From NCBI GenBank assembly GCA_016191395.1, contig JACPOS010000009.1, positions 1 through 64,000 of the forward strand: 64,000 nt of DNA, given 5' to 3'. The DNA is from Chloroflexota bacterium. GTDB lineage: Bacteria > Chloroflexota > Limnocylindria > Limnocylindrales > CSP1-4. Under the pieces are notes generated by a model. The model made no database searches. It was given only the letters and a program-made list of their open reading frames with translations, and was not told where the DNA came from. A program made the position numbers and the translations under genes. Positions 51,624 to 60,084 of this stretch are shown here, one piece after another. Position 1 is the first letter of the stretch. Every line of letters starts with the position of its first letter.

Positions 51624-53638
51624 GCGGCCGACCGGGCGGCGGCGGCCCCGGTGGGCCCGGTGGTGACGCGCGTCCCGGCGCGGGTGGACCACCCATGGGT
51701 CCCGGGCGCCGGCCCGGCGGCGGTGGCCCGGGGATGTTCGGCATGGGCCTGCCGCCCGCCAAGCCGAAGGACTTCCGTGGCTCGTTCCGCCGGCTGATCG
51801 ACCGTCTCCGCCCGGAGCGGCCGTTGATCGTGATCGTCATCGTGCTCGCGGTCATCAGCGTCGCGTTCGCGGTCATCGGCCCCAAGATCCTCGGCAACGC
51901 GACGAACGACATCTTTGCCGGGCTGCTCTCCAAGCAGATCCCGGCGGGCGTCACGCAGGAGCAGGTGATCGCCGGGCTGCGCGCCCAGGGCAAGAACCAG
52001 CTGGCGGACATGCTCGGCTCCATGCACCTGACGCCCGGCAAGGGCGTCGACTTCGGCGACCTCGCATCGATCCTCCTCGTGCTCATCGGGATCTACCTTC
52101 TGAGCTCCGTCTTCGCCTGGCTGCAGGCCTGGATCATGGCCGGCGTCACCCAGCGGACCATCCTCCGGCTGCGCGAGGACGTGGACCAGAAGCTGGGCCG
52201 GTTGCCGCTGAAGTACTTCGACGGCCACCCTCGCGGCGACGTCCTCAGCCGCGTCACCAACGACATCGACAACATCGGCCAGACCCTCCAGCAGAGCCTG
52301 ACCCAGCTCATCACGTCGCTGCTCACGATCATCGGCGTGCTTGCGCTGATGCTCACGATCAGCCCGATCCTCGCCGTGATCTCCATCCTCGCCGTCCCGG
52401 TCTCGATCGTGGTGACGATCCTCATCGCCACCCGGTCGCAGAAGCAGTTCGCTGCCCAGTGGGCGTCCACCGGCACGCTCAACGGGCATGTCGAGGAGAT
52501 GCACACCGGGCACGCGATCGTGAAGGTCTTCGGGCGGCAGCAGGAGGCCATCGACAAGTTCGATGCCGAGAACGCGAAGCTGTACGCGTCCAGCTACCGC
52601 GCGCAGTTCATCTCGGGGATCATCCAGCCGGCCCTGAACTTCGTGTCCAACCTCAACTATGTGGCGATCGCCGTGATCGGTGGTGTCCGCGTCGCGACGG
52701 GCCAGATGAGCCTGGGCGACGTGATCGCGTTCATCCAGTACTCGCGCCAGTTCACCTTCCCGATCGTCCAGGCGGCATCCATCGCCAACGTCCTCCAGTC
52801 CGCGGTCGCCTCGTCAGAGCGGGTATTCGAGCTCCTGGACGAGCCGGAGGAGATCGCCGACCCGGCCGAGCCGGTGCGACTGCCGTCCACGAAGGGCGCC
52901 GTCGCATTCGAGGACGTCTCGTTCCGGTACCTGCCCGACGTGCCGCTCATCGATGCCCTCAACCTCGTCGCCGACGCCGGCCACACGATCGCGATCGTGG
53001 GCCCCACGGGCGCCGGGAAGACCACGCTCGTCAACCTGCTCATGCGCTTCTACGAGCTGGACGGCGGCCGGATCACGGTGGACGGCATCGACACGCGGGA
53101 GATGACCCGCGACGACCTGCGCCGGACGTTCGGGATGGTGCTCCAGGACACGTGGCTGTTCCACGGCACGATCCGCGAGAACATCGCCTATGCCCGCGAC
53201 GTGTCGTCCGACGACGAGGTCCACGCCGCCGCCGAGGCGGCCCACGTCGACCACTTCGTCCGGACGCTCCCGGACGGCTACGACACCGTGATCGACGACG
53301 ACGCGACCAACCTGTCCGCGGGCGAGAAGCAGCTGCTGACCATCGCTCGTGCCTTCCTGGCGGACCCCGCGATCCTCATCCTCGACGAGGCGACGTCATC
53401 GGTGGACACCCGAACGGAGGTCCTGATCCAGCGTGCCATGGCCCGGCTCATGAAGGGCCGCACCGCCTTCGTCATCGCGCACCGGCTCTCCACCATCCGC
53501 GACGCCGACACGATCCTGGTCATGAACAAGGGCGCGATCGTGGAGCAGGGCAACCACGCCGAGCTCATCGCCAGGCGCGGCTTCTACGCCGAGTTGTACG
53601 AGAGCCAGTTCACAGAGGCATTGGCCGAGGCCGTCTAG
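51620..53638 (+). CDS. ABC exporter half-transporter with canonical ATP site
   Basis: 672 residues. About 50 residues of Gly/Pro-rich disordered N-terminus precede the membrane domain, which has a periplasmic insert of about 70 residues after helix 1. The nucleotide-binding domain has G-P-T-G-A-G-K-T-T, signature L-S-A-G-E-K-Q and Walker B I-L-D-E-A with the catalytic Glu intact. It is the active partner of the gene at 49884 (YheH/BmrD-like). Its TAG stop shares a CTAG with the convergent gene. Confidence 0.92.
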   Translation: MSGRPGGGGPGGPGGDARPGAGGPPMGPGRRPGGGGPGMFGMGLPPAKPKDFRGSFRRLIDRLRPERPLIVIVIVLAVISVAFAVIGPKILGNATNDIFAGLLSKQIPAGVTQEQVIAGLRAQGKNQLADMLGSMHLTPGKGVDFGDLASILLVLIGIYLLSSVFAWLQAWIMAGVTQRTILRLREDVDQKLGRLPLKYFDGHPRGDVLSRVTNDIDNIGQTLQQSLTQLITSLLTIIGVLALMLTISPILAVISILAVPVSIVVTILIATRSQKQFAAQWASTGTLNGHVEEMHTGHAIVKVFGRQQEAIDKFDAENAKLYASSYRAQFISGIIQPALNFVSNLNYVAIAVIGGVRVATGQMSLGDVIAFIQYSRQFTFPIVQAASIANVLQSAVASSERVFELLDEPEEIADPAEPVRLPSTKGAVAFEDVSFRYLPDVPLIDALNLVADAGHTIAIVGPTGAGKTTLVNLLMRFYELDGGRITVDGIDTREMTRDDLRRTFGMVLQDTWLFHGTIRENIAYARDVSSDDEVHAAAEAAHVDHFVRTLPDGYDTVIDDDATNLSAGEKQLLTIARAFLADPAILILDEATSSVDTRTEVLIQRAMARLMKGRTAFVIAHRLSTIRDADTILVMNKGAIVEQGNHAELIARRGFYAELYESQFTEALAEAV

Positions 53639-54170
53639 TTCTCGACCTGGGGTCTCGCCGGCTTCCTGGCGAGCTCCCGGGCGACGTAGGAGCGGAACGG
53701 TTCGTCGAAGCCGGCCTGGGATTCCGCCCAGAAGCGGGCGTATCCCGGCTTCGTTCCCATCAGGCTGCGGTAGTAGGCCTCCGCGCCCACCCAGTACTCG
53801 GTCGGGATGGAGCCGTCCCGATGCTGGTAGTAGAGGTACTCCCACTGGTTGACCTGCATGAACATGTAGACGCCGCACCGCAGCCAGTCGTCGTCGCTCA
53901 GGCCTCGGGCGTCGAGTAGGCGACGTTCATGACGCTTGCGAAGCCTTCGGTCGTGATCAACACTTCGCGGGCCCGCTGCGACAGCGCCAGTGCAATGAAG
54001 TGCGCCTGGCTGCGCAGCAGCTTCGTGTGCTCCCGGATCTCCATCTGCTGCGTTCGCAGCTGGCGGTAGATCGCGACGAAGGTGGTCCCGAGGGCGATGA
54101 ACTGGAGCATCGTCCACAACCACTCGGACCCCGGCCCGAAGATCGCCAAGCCGTCCGTGTTGATGAGCAT
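53635..54170 (-). pseudogene. Small membrane protein gene broken by a frameshift
   Basis: ATG 54170 follows GGAGGG by about 9 bases. The first frame encodes about 90 residues: a membrane helix (L-W-T-M-L-Q-F-I-A-L-G-T-T-F-V-A-I-Y) and a basic coiled helix (Q-L-R-T-Q-Q-M-E-I-R-E-H-T-K-L-L-R), then stops at TGA 53900-53898. The neighbouring frame continues without a gap as L-S-D-D-D-W-L-R-C-G-V-Y-M-F-M and runs to 53635, rich in Trp and Tyr. Joined by a -1 shift at about 53900 the product would be about 178 residues with sensible composition throughout. Either a disrupted gene, an assembly error or programmed slippage; function unknown. Confidence 0.6.
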
Positions 54171-54367
54171 GAGAACGCTCCCTCCGTCCTGCAGCCACGA
54201 TGCGCGGACGATAGGGAGCCCGTGGACGATGGGCAATGTGCGCTCCGCCAATACCACGCTGAGCCGGCGCCGAGCAGCCTGCGGCGCCGTCCGCGGACGC
54301 GCTCCGGCGACGAATCATCCAGCTTGGCGCAGAGACGGCGTGACGCGGGCGGCCGAGGCCAGCTCGG

Positions 54368-55081
54368 TCAGACGGCGTCCAGTCGATAGCCGGTGCCGCG
54401 GACCGCGAGGATCTCCGGACCGCCGGCGGAGCTGACCTTGCGGCGGAGGCGGGCGACGTGGGGCTTGAGCCAGAGCAGGTCCGGGTCGGCCTCGGCCGGC
54501 CAGCCGGCGCGGACGAGGCGGAGGTGGGGGACGAGGTCGCCGTTCGCGCGGACGAGCGCCTCGGCGAGGCGGTATTCGATCGGGGTGAGGTCGAGCGCGT
54601 GCTCGCCGACGCGCGCCTCGTGGCGCCCGAGGTCCAGCACGAGACCGCCCGCCTCGAGCGTCATCGAGCCGGGTCTGTCGTCGCCCATCGAGACGGCCGG
54701 CGCCGGCATCCGCTCCGCGCGACGCATGACCGCGGCGATTCGCGCCAGCAGCTCCGCGCGCCCGAAGGGCTTGACGAGGTAGTCGTCCGCGCCGATGCCG
54801 AGGGCCCGGACCTTTGCCTCCTCGGAGCTCTCGCCGGAGACGACCACGATCGGGGCGTCGCCCTCGGCGCGGATTCGTCCCGCGACCGTGAAGCCATCCG
54901 GCCCGGGCATGGCGAGATCCAGGAGCACGATGTCCGGCCGTTCCTCCCGGTAGCGTCGGACCGCGGTCAGCCCGTCGTAGGCAGTGATGACCTGGTGGCC
55001 CTCCGTGCCGACGAGCGCGGTGATCGCACCGACCATCGCGGGGTCGTCGTCGACGACGAGGATGCGCAGCGCCCTGGCCAT
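54368..55081 (-). CDS. OmpR-family response regulator
   Basis: 237 residues. The receiver domain (1-118) has D11-D12 for Mg, phospho-acceptor D55 in L-L-D-L-A-M-P-G and K in Y-L-V-K-P-F-G. The winged-helix output domain (about 140-235) ends I-L-A-V-R-G-T-G-Y-R-L. The linker is longer than usual. ATG 55081 overlaps the kinase stop by one base, so kinase and regulator are made together. Confidence 0.93.
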   Translation of the reverse strand: MARALRILVVDDDPAMVGAITALVGTEGHQVITAYDGLTAVRRYREERPDIVLLDLAMPGPDGFTVAGRIRAEGDAPIVVVSGESSEEAKVRALGIGADDYLVKPFGRAELLARIAAVMRRAERMPAPAVSMGDDRPGSMTLEAGGLVLDLGRHEARVGEHALDLTPIEYRLAEALVRANGDLVPHLRLVRAGWPAEADPDLLWLKPHVARLRRKVSSAGGPEILAVRGTGYRLDAV

Positions 55082-56373
55082 CAGACGGCCGCCGCCGCAG
55101 GCAGGGCGATCACGAATCTCGCGCCGTGGCCCTTCGCCGGCTCGCACCACAATCGAGCGCCGACGGAGTCGGCGAGCCGGCGCGCCGCGTACAGCCCGAT
55201 GCCCGACCCGCGCGCGGTGTGCGTATCGCGACGCGCATACGGCTCGAAGATCCGCTCGCGCCACTCCTCGGGGATGCCCGGGCCCTCGTCTGCGACGCCG
55301 ATGCGGACGCTGCCGTCGGCCATCTGCCAGTCGAGCCGGATCGTGGTGTCCGGCGGCGCGTACTTCACCGCGTTCTCCACGAGGTGCTCCAGGATCTGGC
55401 GCAGGCGGCTGGGGTCCGTCAGTGCGAACAGCCGGATGCCACTCTTGAGCTCCAGCCTGTGGCGTGCCAGCAGCGGTGCGAGCTCCGTAGCGGCCTCGCT
55501 CACGACGACCCCGACGTCCGTCGGGACGAGGTCGGCCGTCGCCTCCGATTCCACGCGCACGGACGCAAGGATCGAATCGACCAGCCGGTCCAGGCGTGCG
55601 ACCTGGTCCATCGTCGCGCGGTACCAGCCCGCACGCCGGTCGCGGCGCTCCGTATCACGCGATTCGCGGCCCTCGAGCGGCGGCTCCTCGGCGAGCAGCT
55701 CCGTGTACGCGCGCACGACCGCCAGCGGCGTGCGCAGCTCGTGGGTGACCATCGCGATGAGCTCGGCGCGGGCCTCGTCGATCGCCTTCAGCTCCGTCGC
55801 CCGCGCCTCTGCCTCCTTCTGGATCCGGCCCTTCTCCACGATCCCAGCGAGCAGGTCCGCGATCGCACGGAGGTGCGCGACGTCCGATGTCGTGAAGTCC
55901 CGTGGGTGCTCCGTCTGGACGTTGAGGACGCCCACGATCCGGTCGTTCCAGACCAGCGGCACCGACAGCATCGAGGCGATGAACCGGCGCTGGTCGATGC
56001 CGCGCACCCACAGGAATCGATCGTCACGGCTGACGTCCGGGATCACGAGCGGCTCGCGCGTCGCGGCGACGCGGCCGGTGACGCCACCCCCGAACGGAAC
56101 CTGCGCCCGCCCGATCTGGAAGCGGTCGAGGCCGTTCGTGGCGGCGAGGGTCAGGTTCTCCGAGTCGCGGTCCAGGAGGTAGAGCGAGGAGACCGTGGCA
56201 CGAAGCGCGTCGCGCGTCTCGTCCACGACCGTCTCGAGCAGCTCCTCCCACGTCCCCGCCGTGGTGGCCATGCGCGCCACCCGATGCAGGAAGCGCAGCT
56301 GGTCCAGCTGCTCCTCGGCGGCGTCACGGGTCGCGGCGTCGCGGTTCGCGAGCTGCTGGGCGGTCTCGGTCAC
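55081..56373 (-). CDS. GAF-domain sensor histidine kinase
   Basis: 430 residues, soluble. A GAF domain (about 30-190) is followed by a dimerisation/phospho-acceptor helix with V-T-H-E-L-R-T-P-L. The ATPase domain has the N-box H-L-V-E-N-A-V-K-Y-A, G-V-A-D-E-G-P-G-I and G-S-G-I-G-L-Y. No membrane helix is present, so it senses an internal signal. GTG 56373 overlaps the stop of the aminotransferase by 4 bases and has TATCGT 6 bases upstream, so it may also have its own promoter. Confidence 0.92.
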   Translation of the reverse strand: MTETAQQLANRDAATRDAAEEQLDQLRFLHRVARMATTAGTWEELLETVVDETRDALRATVSSLYLLDRDSENLTLAATNGLDRFQIGRAQVPFGGGVTGRVAATREPLVIPDVSRDDRFLWVRGIDQRRFIASMLSVPLVWNDRIVGVLNVQTEHPRDFTTSDVAHLRAIADLLAGIVEKGRIQKEAEARATELKAIDEARAELIAMVTHELRTPLAVVRAYTELLAEEPPLEGRESRDTERRDRRAGWYRATMDQVARLDRLVDSILASVRVESEATADLVPTDVGVVVSEAATELAPLLARHRLELKSGIRLFALTDPSRLRQILEHLVENAVKYAPPDTTIRLDWQMADGSVRIGVADEGPGIPEEWRERIFEPYARRDTHTARGSGIGLYAARRLADSVGARLWCEPAKGHGARFVIALPAAAAV

Positions 56374-57611
56374 CCCGTCACGATAGCCGAGGTGCCGCGC
56401 GCTGCCGCTCGCGACAGCCCTCGCCGAGCGAGTGCGTCCACGAGCCGCTCGTAGTCCGCGGGCTCGTTGTAGCGCTGCGCGGACAGCCGGAGCAGCGCGT
56501 GCGTCGGTGCCGCGCCGGGATCGCGAGCGGCGCGCACCGGGAACGGGCCGACCGGTACCTCGATGCGGTCCTCGTTCGCAAGCGAGCTCGTGAGCGCCTC
56601 GGTCGTCGCCTCATCGGCGACGATCGGCAGCGCGATCGAGGCCATGGACCCGATCATCGAATCCGGCGCGATCGGCTCAAGGCCCAGGCGCGAGATCAGC
56701 AGATCGCGGCCGGCGAGCACCTTTGCCCGGTTCTCGGCCATGTGCGCCGGCCAGCCACCGGGGTTGAGGCTGCCGATGAGCTGGATCGCGCCCGGAAGGG
56801 CGAGGAACGCGGTTGGGTTGCCGGTGCCCTGCCAGTCGAACTCCCGCCACAGCCGTGGTCGATCCGTCCGTGTGTCGTTGCGCCCGTGGCTCGTGACCAG
56901 CGGCAGGACGCCGCCCCGGCGGTCCTCGCGGACGACGAGGAATCCAGCGCCCTTCGGACCGCACAGCCACTTGTGGCCGTTGCCGGTCCAGTACGCCGCG
57001 CCCAGCGCCGTCACGTCCACCGGCACCTGGCCCGGCGCGTGGGCGGCATCGACGAGCGTGTCCACGCCGAGCCGGTCCAGCTCGCGCACGATCGCCTCGA
57101 TCGGGAAGACGAGGCCGCTCGGGCTCGTGATGTGGCTCACCATCGCGACGCGGGTGCGCGGCGTCACGCCCGCGAGCATTGCCTCCACGACCTGCTCGGG
57201 ATGCCGGATCGGCAGAGGGATGGAGGCGCGAACCACCCTGGCCCGTGCGCGCTCGGCCACGGCCCTCAGCGCGTTGATCGTCGCGTTGTACTCGTGGTCG
57301 TTGGTGAGCAGCTCGTCTCCCGGCCGCAGCCGCAGTGACTCGAGGACGGTGGCCACGCCGGTCGTCGCGTTGGGCACGACCACGAGGCCCTCGGGATCCG
57401 CGTTCAGGAAGGCGGCGACGGACTCGCGGGCGCTGTCCAGCCGGCCATCGAACTCGCGGGTCAGGAACCTGAGCGGGTTTGCCTCCAGCTCGACCACGAG
57501 CGCCCGCTGCGCCTCGAGCACGGGACGTGGGCATGCTCCGTACGTGCCATGGGTGAGGAAGGTGATGGTGGGATCGAGGTCCCACGGGGAGTCCGAAGCG
57601 TACGGGCGCAT
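56370..57611 (-). CDS. Class V aminotransferase (isopenicillin-N epimerase/cysteine desulfurase-like)
   Basis: 413 residues. D-A-A-H-A-P-G-Q is the PLP-ring Asp/His region, and G-N-G-H-K-W-L-C-G-P-K-G contains the PLP lysine. The N-terminus F-L-T-H-G-T-Y-G-A-C-P matches the isopenicillin-N-epimerase-like group, whose members epimerise or transaminate assorted amino-acid derivatives. ATG 57611 is chosen over 57623 because the latter lies inside the TATGCT hexamer 7 bases upstream. Confidence 0.88.
   Translation of the reverse strand: MRPYASDSPWDLDPTITFLTHGTYGACPRPVLEAQRALVVELEANPLRFLTREFDGRLDSARESVAAFLNADPEGLVVVPNATTGVATVLESLRLRPGDELLTNDHEYNATINALRAVAERARARVVRASIPLPIRHPEQVVEAMLAGVTPRTRVAMVSHITSPSGLVFPIEAIVRELDRLGVDTLVDAAHAPGQVPVDVTALGAAYWTGNGHKWLCGPKGAGFLVVREDRRGGVLPLVTSHGRNDTRTDRPRLWREFDWQGTGNPTAFLALPGAIQLIGSLNPGGWPAHMAENRAKVLAGRDLLISRLGLEPIAPDSMIGSMASIALPIVADEATTEALTSSLANEDRIEVPVGPFPVRAARDPGAAPTHALLRLSAQRYNEPADYERLVDALARRGLSRAAARGTSAIVTG
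56380..56385 (-). promoter_or_regulatory. Possible internal -10 element before the kinase gene
   Basis: TATCGT on the minus strand, 6 bases before GTG 56373, inside the aminotransferase gene. Confidence 0.4.
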
Positions 57612-57618
57612 CGCCCCG

Positions 57619-57624
57619 AGCATA
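57619..57624 (-). promoter_or_regulatory. -10 element of leaderless promoter, class V aminotransferase
   Basis: TATGCT on the minus strand, 7 bases before ATG 57611 and directly after the stem-loop at 57627-57655. Confidence 0.5.
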
Positions 57625-57626
57625 GC

Positions 57627-57655
57627 GACGGGCGGGCCCCCGGAGCCCGCCCGTC
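57627..57655 (-). terminator. Strong stem-loop after the DUF5666 gene
   Basis: GACGGGCGGGC and GCCCGCCCGTC pair over 11 bp with a 7-base loop. No T-run follows; the promoter of the next gene starts 2 bases beyond. Probably a terminator of the T-poor kind. Confidence 0.5.
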
Positions 57656-57678
57656 GAGGGATGCGATCGGGTTTGCGA

Positions 57679-58191
57679 TCAGGTCTTGGCAGGGATCACC
57701 AGGATCCGCTTGGCGAGCGTCGTCCCGCCGTCGACCCGGCTCCGGACGAAGACCTCCGCGCCGACCTTCACGTCACCGATGGTGCCGCCCTTGCGGCCAA
57801 TGAAGACGTTCGTATTTCCGTCGGTGGAGACCGTCACCACGCCCCCGCCGGCTTCCGCGATCGTCACTGATCCGTTGCCGATCGACTGCACGGTCCCGTG
57901 ATCGAGCTGCACGTGCACGAGCTTGCCGTCGCGATCCGTGACGGTGATCTCCGCGTGGACAAGGGGCTTGCCGGCTCGCAGGAGCCGCCCGCCGCGAAGG
58001 CCGTCGCGGAGGCCGGCGGCGCCAGGCCGGTCGCCGGCCGTCGCGTCGGGGCTCGTGGTTCCTTCGGCAGTCGCGTTGTCGGCTGCAGGCGTTGCCGGTG
58101 CCGTGGAGGCGGCGGCAAGGCCCAGGCCGGCCACGGCCAGGATCGCGATGGCGCCGCCGGTGAGGGCGAGGCGCCAGGTTGGAATTCGCAT
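57679..58191 (-). CDS. Secreted DUF5666-like protein
   Basis: 170 residues. An N-terminal signal/anchor (about 8-30, A-L-T-G-G-A-I-A-I-L-A-V-A-G-L-G-L) is followed by a low-complexity Ala/Thr region and a beta-rich domain with G-T-V-Q-S-I-G-N-G-S-V-T-I, F-I-G-R-K-G-G-T-I-G-D-V and V-R-S-R. This is the OB-like repeat pattern of DUF5666. Role unknown; probably outside the membrane. GGGAGC lies about 9 bases before ATG 58191. Confidence 0.75.
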   Translation of the reverse strand: MRIPTWRLALTGGAIAILAVAGLGLAAASTAPATPAADNATAEGTTSPDATAGDRPGAAGLRDGLRGGRLLRAGKPLVHAEITVTDRDGKLVHVQLDHGTVQSIGNGSVTIAEAGGGVVTVSTDGNTNVFIGRKGGTIGDVKVGAEVFVRSRVDGGTTLAKRILVIPAKT

Positions 58192-58309
58192 GGATCAGGC
58201 TCCCTGGAGACCGGACTGCGCCGGTGATGCGGACACCATCGACGCCCGCCGTGAGCCCTGCGCCGACGACATGTCACGGGCGTGTAAGCCCGCGGCTCGT
58301 GCTCGGTCT

Positions 58310-58338
58310 TTGACCGGATCGCCGATTTCGGGTACAGT
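58310..58338 (+). promoter_or_regulatory. Sigma-70-type promoter of the initiator tRNA
   Basis: TTGACC (58310-58315) and TACAGT (58333-58338) with exactly 17 bases between them. The likely start of transcription is near 58345, just before the tRNA. It is one of the few promoters in the window with a recognisable -35. Confidence 0.75.
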
Positions 58339-58348
58339 AGACTGCCTT

Positions 58349-58423
58349 CGCGGGGTGGAGCAGCGGCAGCTCGTCGGGCTCATAACCCGAAGGTCGGAGG
58401 TTCGAATCCTTCCCCCGCAACCA
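58349..58423 (+). tRNA. Initiator tRNA-fMet (anticodon CAT), CCA encoded
   Basis: CGCGGGG pairs with CCCCGCA, leaving the C1xA72 mismatch that marks bacterial initiators. The anticodon stem has the three G-C pairs GGG/CCC around CTCATAA. A73 and CCA (58421-58423) are encoded. Confidence 0.97.
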
Positions 58424-58439
58424 ATTCGCATCCACCTGA

Positions 58440-58476
58440 GAACCCCGGGTCCCGACCACCCGGGGTTCTTTCTTTT
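58440..58476 (+). terminator. Rho-independent terminator of the initiator tRNA
   Basis: GAACCCCGGGT (58440-58450) pairs perfectly with ACCCGGGGTTC (58458-58468) across a 7-base loop, followed by TTTCTTTT. Confidence 0.92.
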
Positions 58477-58608
58477 CGCCGCGCTGATCCGGCCCGCCGG
58501 CTGCGTTGTCGGCTCCGCACCCTTCCTCACGCACCCTCATGTGCGCTCGGTCGGGCTGCTCGCCTCCGCCTTGCCGGCGAACCGGCTGAGCGCGGCGAAT
58601 GGATTGAC

Positions 58609-60084
58609 CTAGGGTGCGATCGGGTTGTCGCCCGCGCCCTCGTGGACGTTCAGGTTCTTCGTCATCTTGATCAGCTCCTTGCGATCCTTCTCCGTGATGT
58701 TCGTCATGGCGTTGGCGACATCCTCGCCGGCCTTGTCCATCGACGCCGTGATCGCCTCGATCGTCTTCGCGCCGAGGATCCCGTCCAGCATCGCCAGGCT
58801 GGACGCCATCTCCGTGATGAGCGGAGCGGGGATCCGCGTGCCCATCAGGTCCAGGTTCGTGCGGTCCATCTTCTCCGGCAGGATGCCGCCCCGGAGCTCG
58901 TCGAAGTAGGCGATGGTCGTGCACGCCTCGAAGAGCCAGATCCGGTACTTCTCCTTGTCGAACGCGCCGCTCTTCGTCATCTCCTCGAGGTCGTTCTTCT
59001 TGTCCACGACGTAGTGCGACTGCTCCACCTTGGTGGGCGACACCGCGCGCCCTGCCTTGTGCAGCGCCGAGTTGATCCCGATCACGAAGTTCTCTGCCGC
59101 TGACTTGTCCTTGTCGAAGTCCGGCCCGATGCCGCGCCGGGCGTGGCCGTTGTAGATCGCGATCTCCGAGTCCTTGAGGCCCTGGGCGTACTGGCCCTTG
59201 GCGCCCGGTCCCGGCGGCACCAGCTTCGCCCGGACGATGATCTCGCGGGTCGTCCGATCGCCGCCCCGGGTGGGGTACGTGACGTTGCGGCGCAGCCGGA
59301 ACTCCTCCGGCTTGCCCTCCTCCACCGGTAGCCCCTGGAAGCCGCGGGCCTTCATCCACTCGCGCGCCTCCTCGATCATCTTCGTGTGGGCGCCGTTCTC
59401 GTCGAAGCCCACCGCGAGCGTGACGTCGAGGTACCCGTCCTCGAACAGGCGCTCGTAGTCGAAGTAGTGCTCCTCCTGCTTGCCCGGCTTGGGGGCGGTG
59501 CGATCGAGCTCGCCGAGTGCGCGGGCGGTGAGCTGGTCGCCCGGGATCGACCGGCGCTGCCGGAAGTTCTTGATCGCCGTCTGGGTCTCCGGGCCGAAGT
59601 CCCCGTCCTTCTCGTGCTGGACCAGCTCGAAGCCGAGGTCGATCAGCGCCCCCTGCACGGCCTTGACCGTCCGGCCCGTGTCCTTGTTGTTCAGCGGCGG
59701 GCCGCCCGCCGCGATCTTCTCGAGGCGGGGCTCGCCCATGAAGCGTGGATTCGAGAGCGTGACCGGCTCGTTCTCAACCGCGTACGGGTTGCCCGCCAGC
59801 TCGGTGACCGCCCCGCCGCCCTTCTCCGTGGTCGCATATGGGTTCGGCGCGATGTCCCACTCGCTCGGCGCGGGCGTGTCGCGCTGGACCGTCCGGCGCG
59901 CCACCTGGCTCATCGCGCCGTTGCCGGCCGTCCGCTGGACACTGTTCGCGTACCGCTGCCGGGTTCCGCCATCCATGAGGGCGAGCGGCAGCGCCGGGCT
60001 CGCGCCGTCGCGCCCGAGCGAGCGTGCCAGCGATCGCGGGAATGGGGCGGGTGACGGACGGCGCTGCAGGTCGACCTCGGACAT
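58609..60084 (-). CDS. eCIS-motif protein with peptidoglycan-binding domain and possible His/Cys hydrolase domain
   Basis: 491 residues, no signal peptide. The N-terminus (about 45-70) has Q-R-T-A-G-N-G-A-M followed by V-Q-R, the motif of proteins linked to extracellular contractile injection systems (often beside DUF4157). Two N-P-Y-A segments follow. Residues about 137-195 form a PG_binding_1 domain (V-Q-G-A-L-I-D-L-G-F, G-D-F-G-P-E-T). The last 290 residues are unassigned. H314 in Y-N-G-H-A-R-R-G and C388 in L-F-E-A-C-T-T each follow a hydrophobic strand, as in caspase-like clan CD peptidases. ATG 60084 is the first in-frame start after unrelated sequence. Effector role is inference. Confidence 0.6.
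   Translation of the reverse strand: MSEVDLQRRPSPAPFPRSLARSLGRDGASPALPLALMDGGTRQRYANSVQRTAGNGAMSQVARRTVQRDTPAPSEWDIAPNPYATTEKGGGAVTELAGNPYAVENEPVTLSNPRFMGEPRLEKIAAGGPPLNNKDTGRTVKAVQGALIDLGFELVQHEKDGDFGPETQTAIKNFRQRRSIPGDQLTARALGELDRTAPKPGKQEEHYFDYERLFEDGYLDVTLAVGFDENGAHTKMIEEAREWMKARGFQGLPVEEGKPEEFRLRRNVTYPTRGGDRTTREIIVRAKLVPPGPGAKGQYAQGLKDSEIAIYNGHARRGIGPDFDKDKSAAENFVIGINSALHKAGRAVSPTKVEQSHYVVDKKNDLEEMTKSGAFDKEKYRIWLFEACTTIAYFDELRGGILPEKMDRTNLDLMGTRIPAPLITEMASSLAMLDGILGAKTIEAITASMDKAGEDVANAMTNITEKDRKELIKMTKNLNVHEGAGDNPIAP

Noticed and set aside
49818-51692. Open-frame extension of the S9 peptidase across the ABC exporter gene
   Set aside because: The extra 600 or so residues are the reverse complement of the exporter and lack any domain; the leaderless GTG at 49817 explains the start.
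58274-59359. Open frame crossing the initiator tRNA and its terminator on the minus strand
   Set aside because: It is antisense to the tRNA and in a different frame from the protein at 58609-60084.
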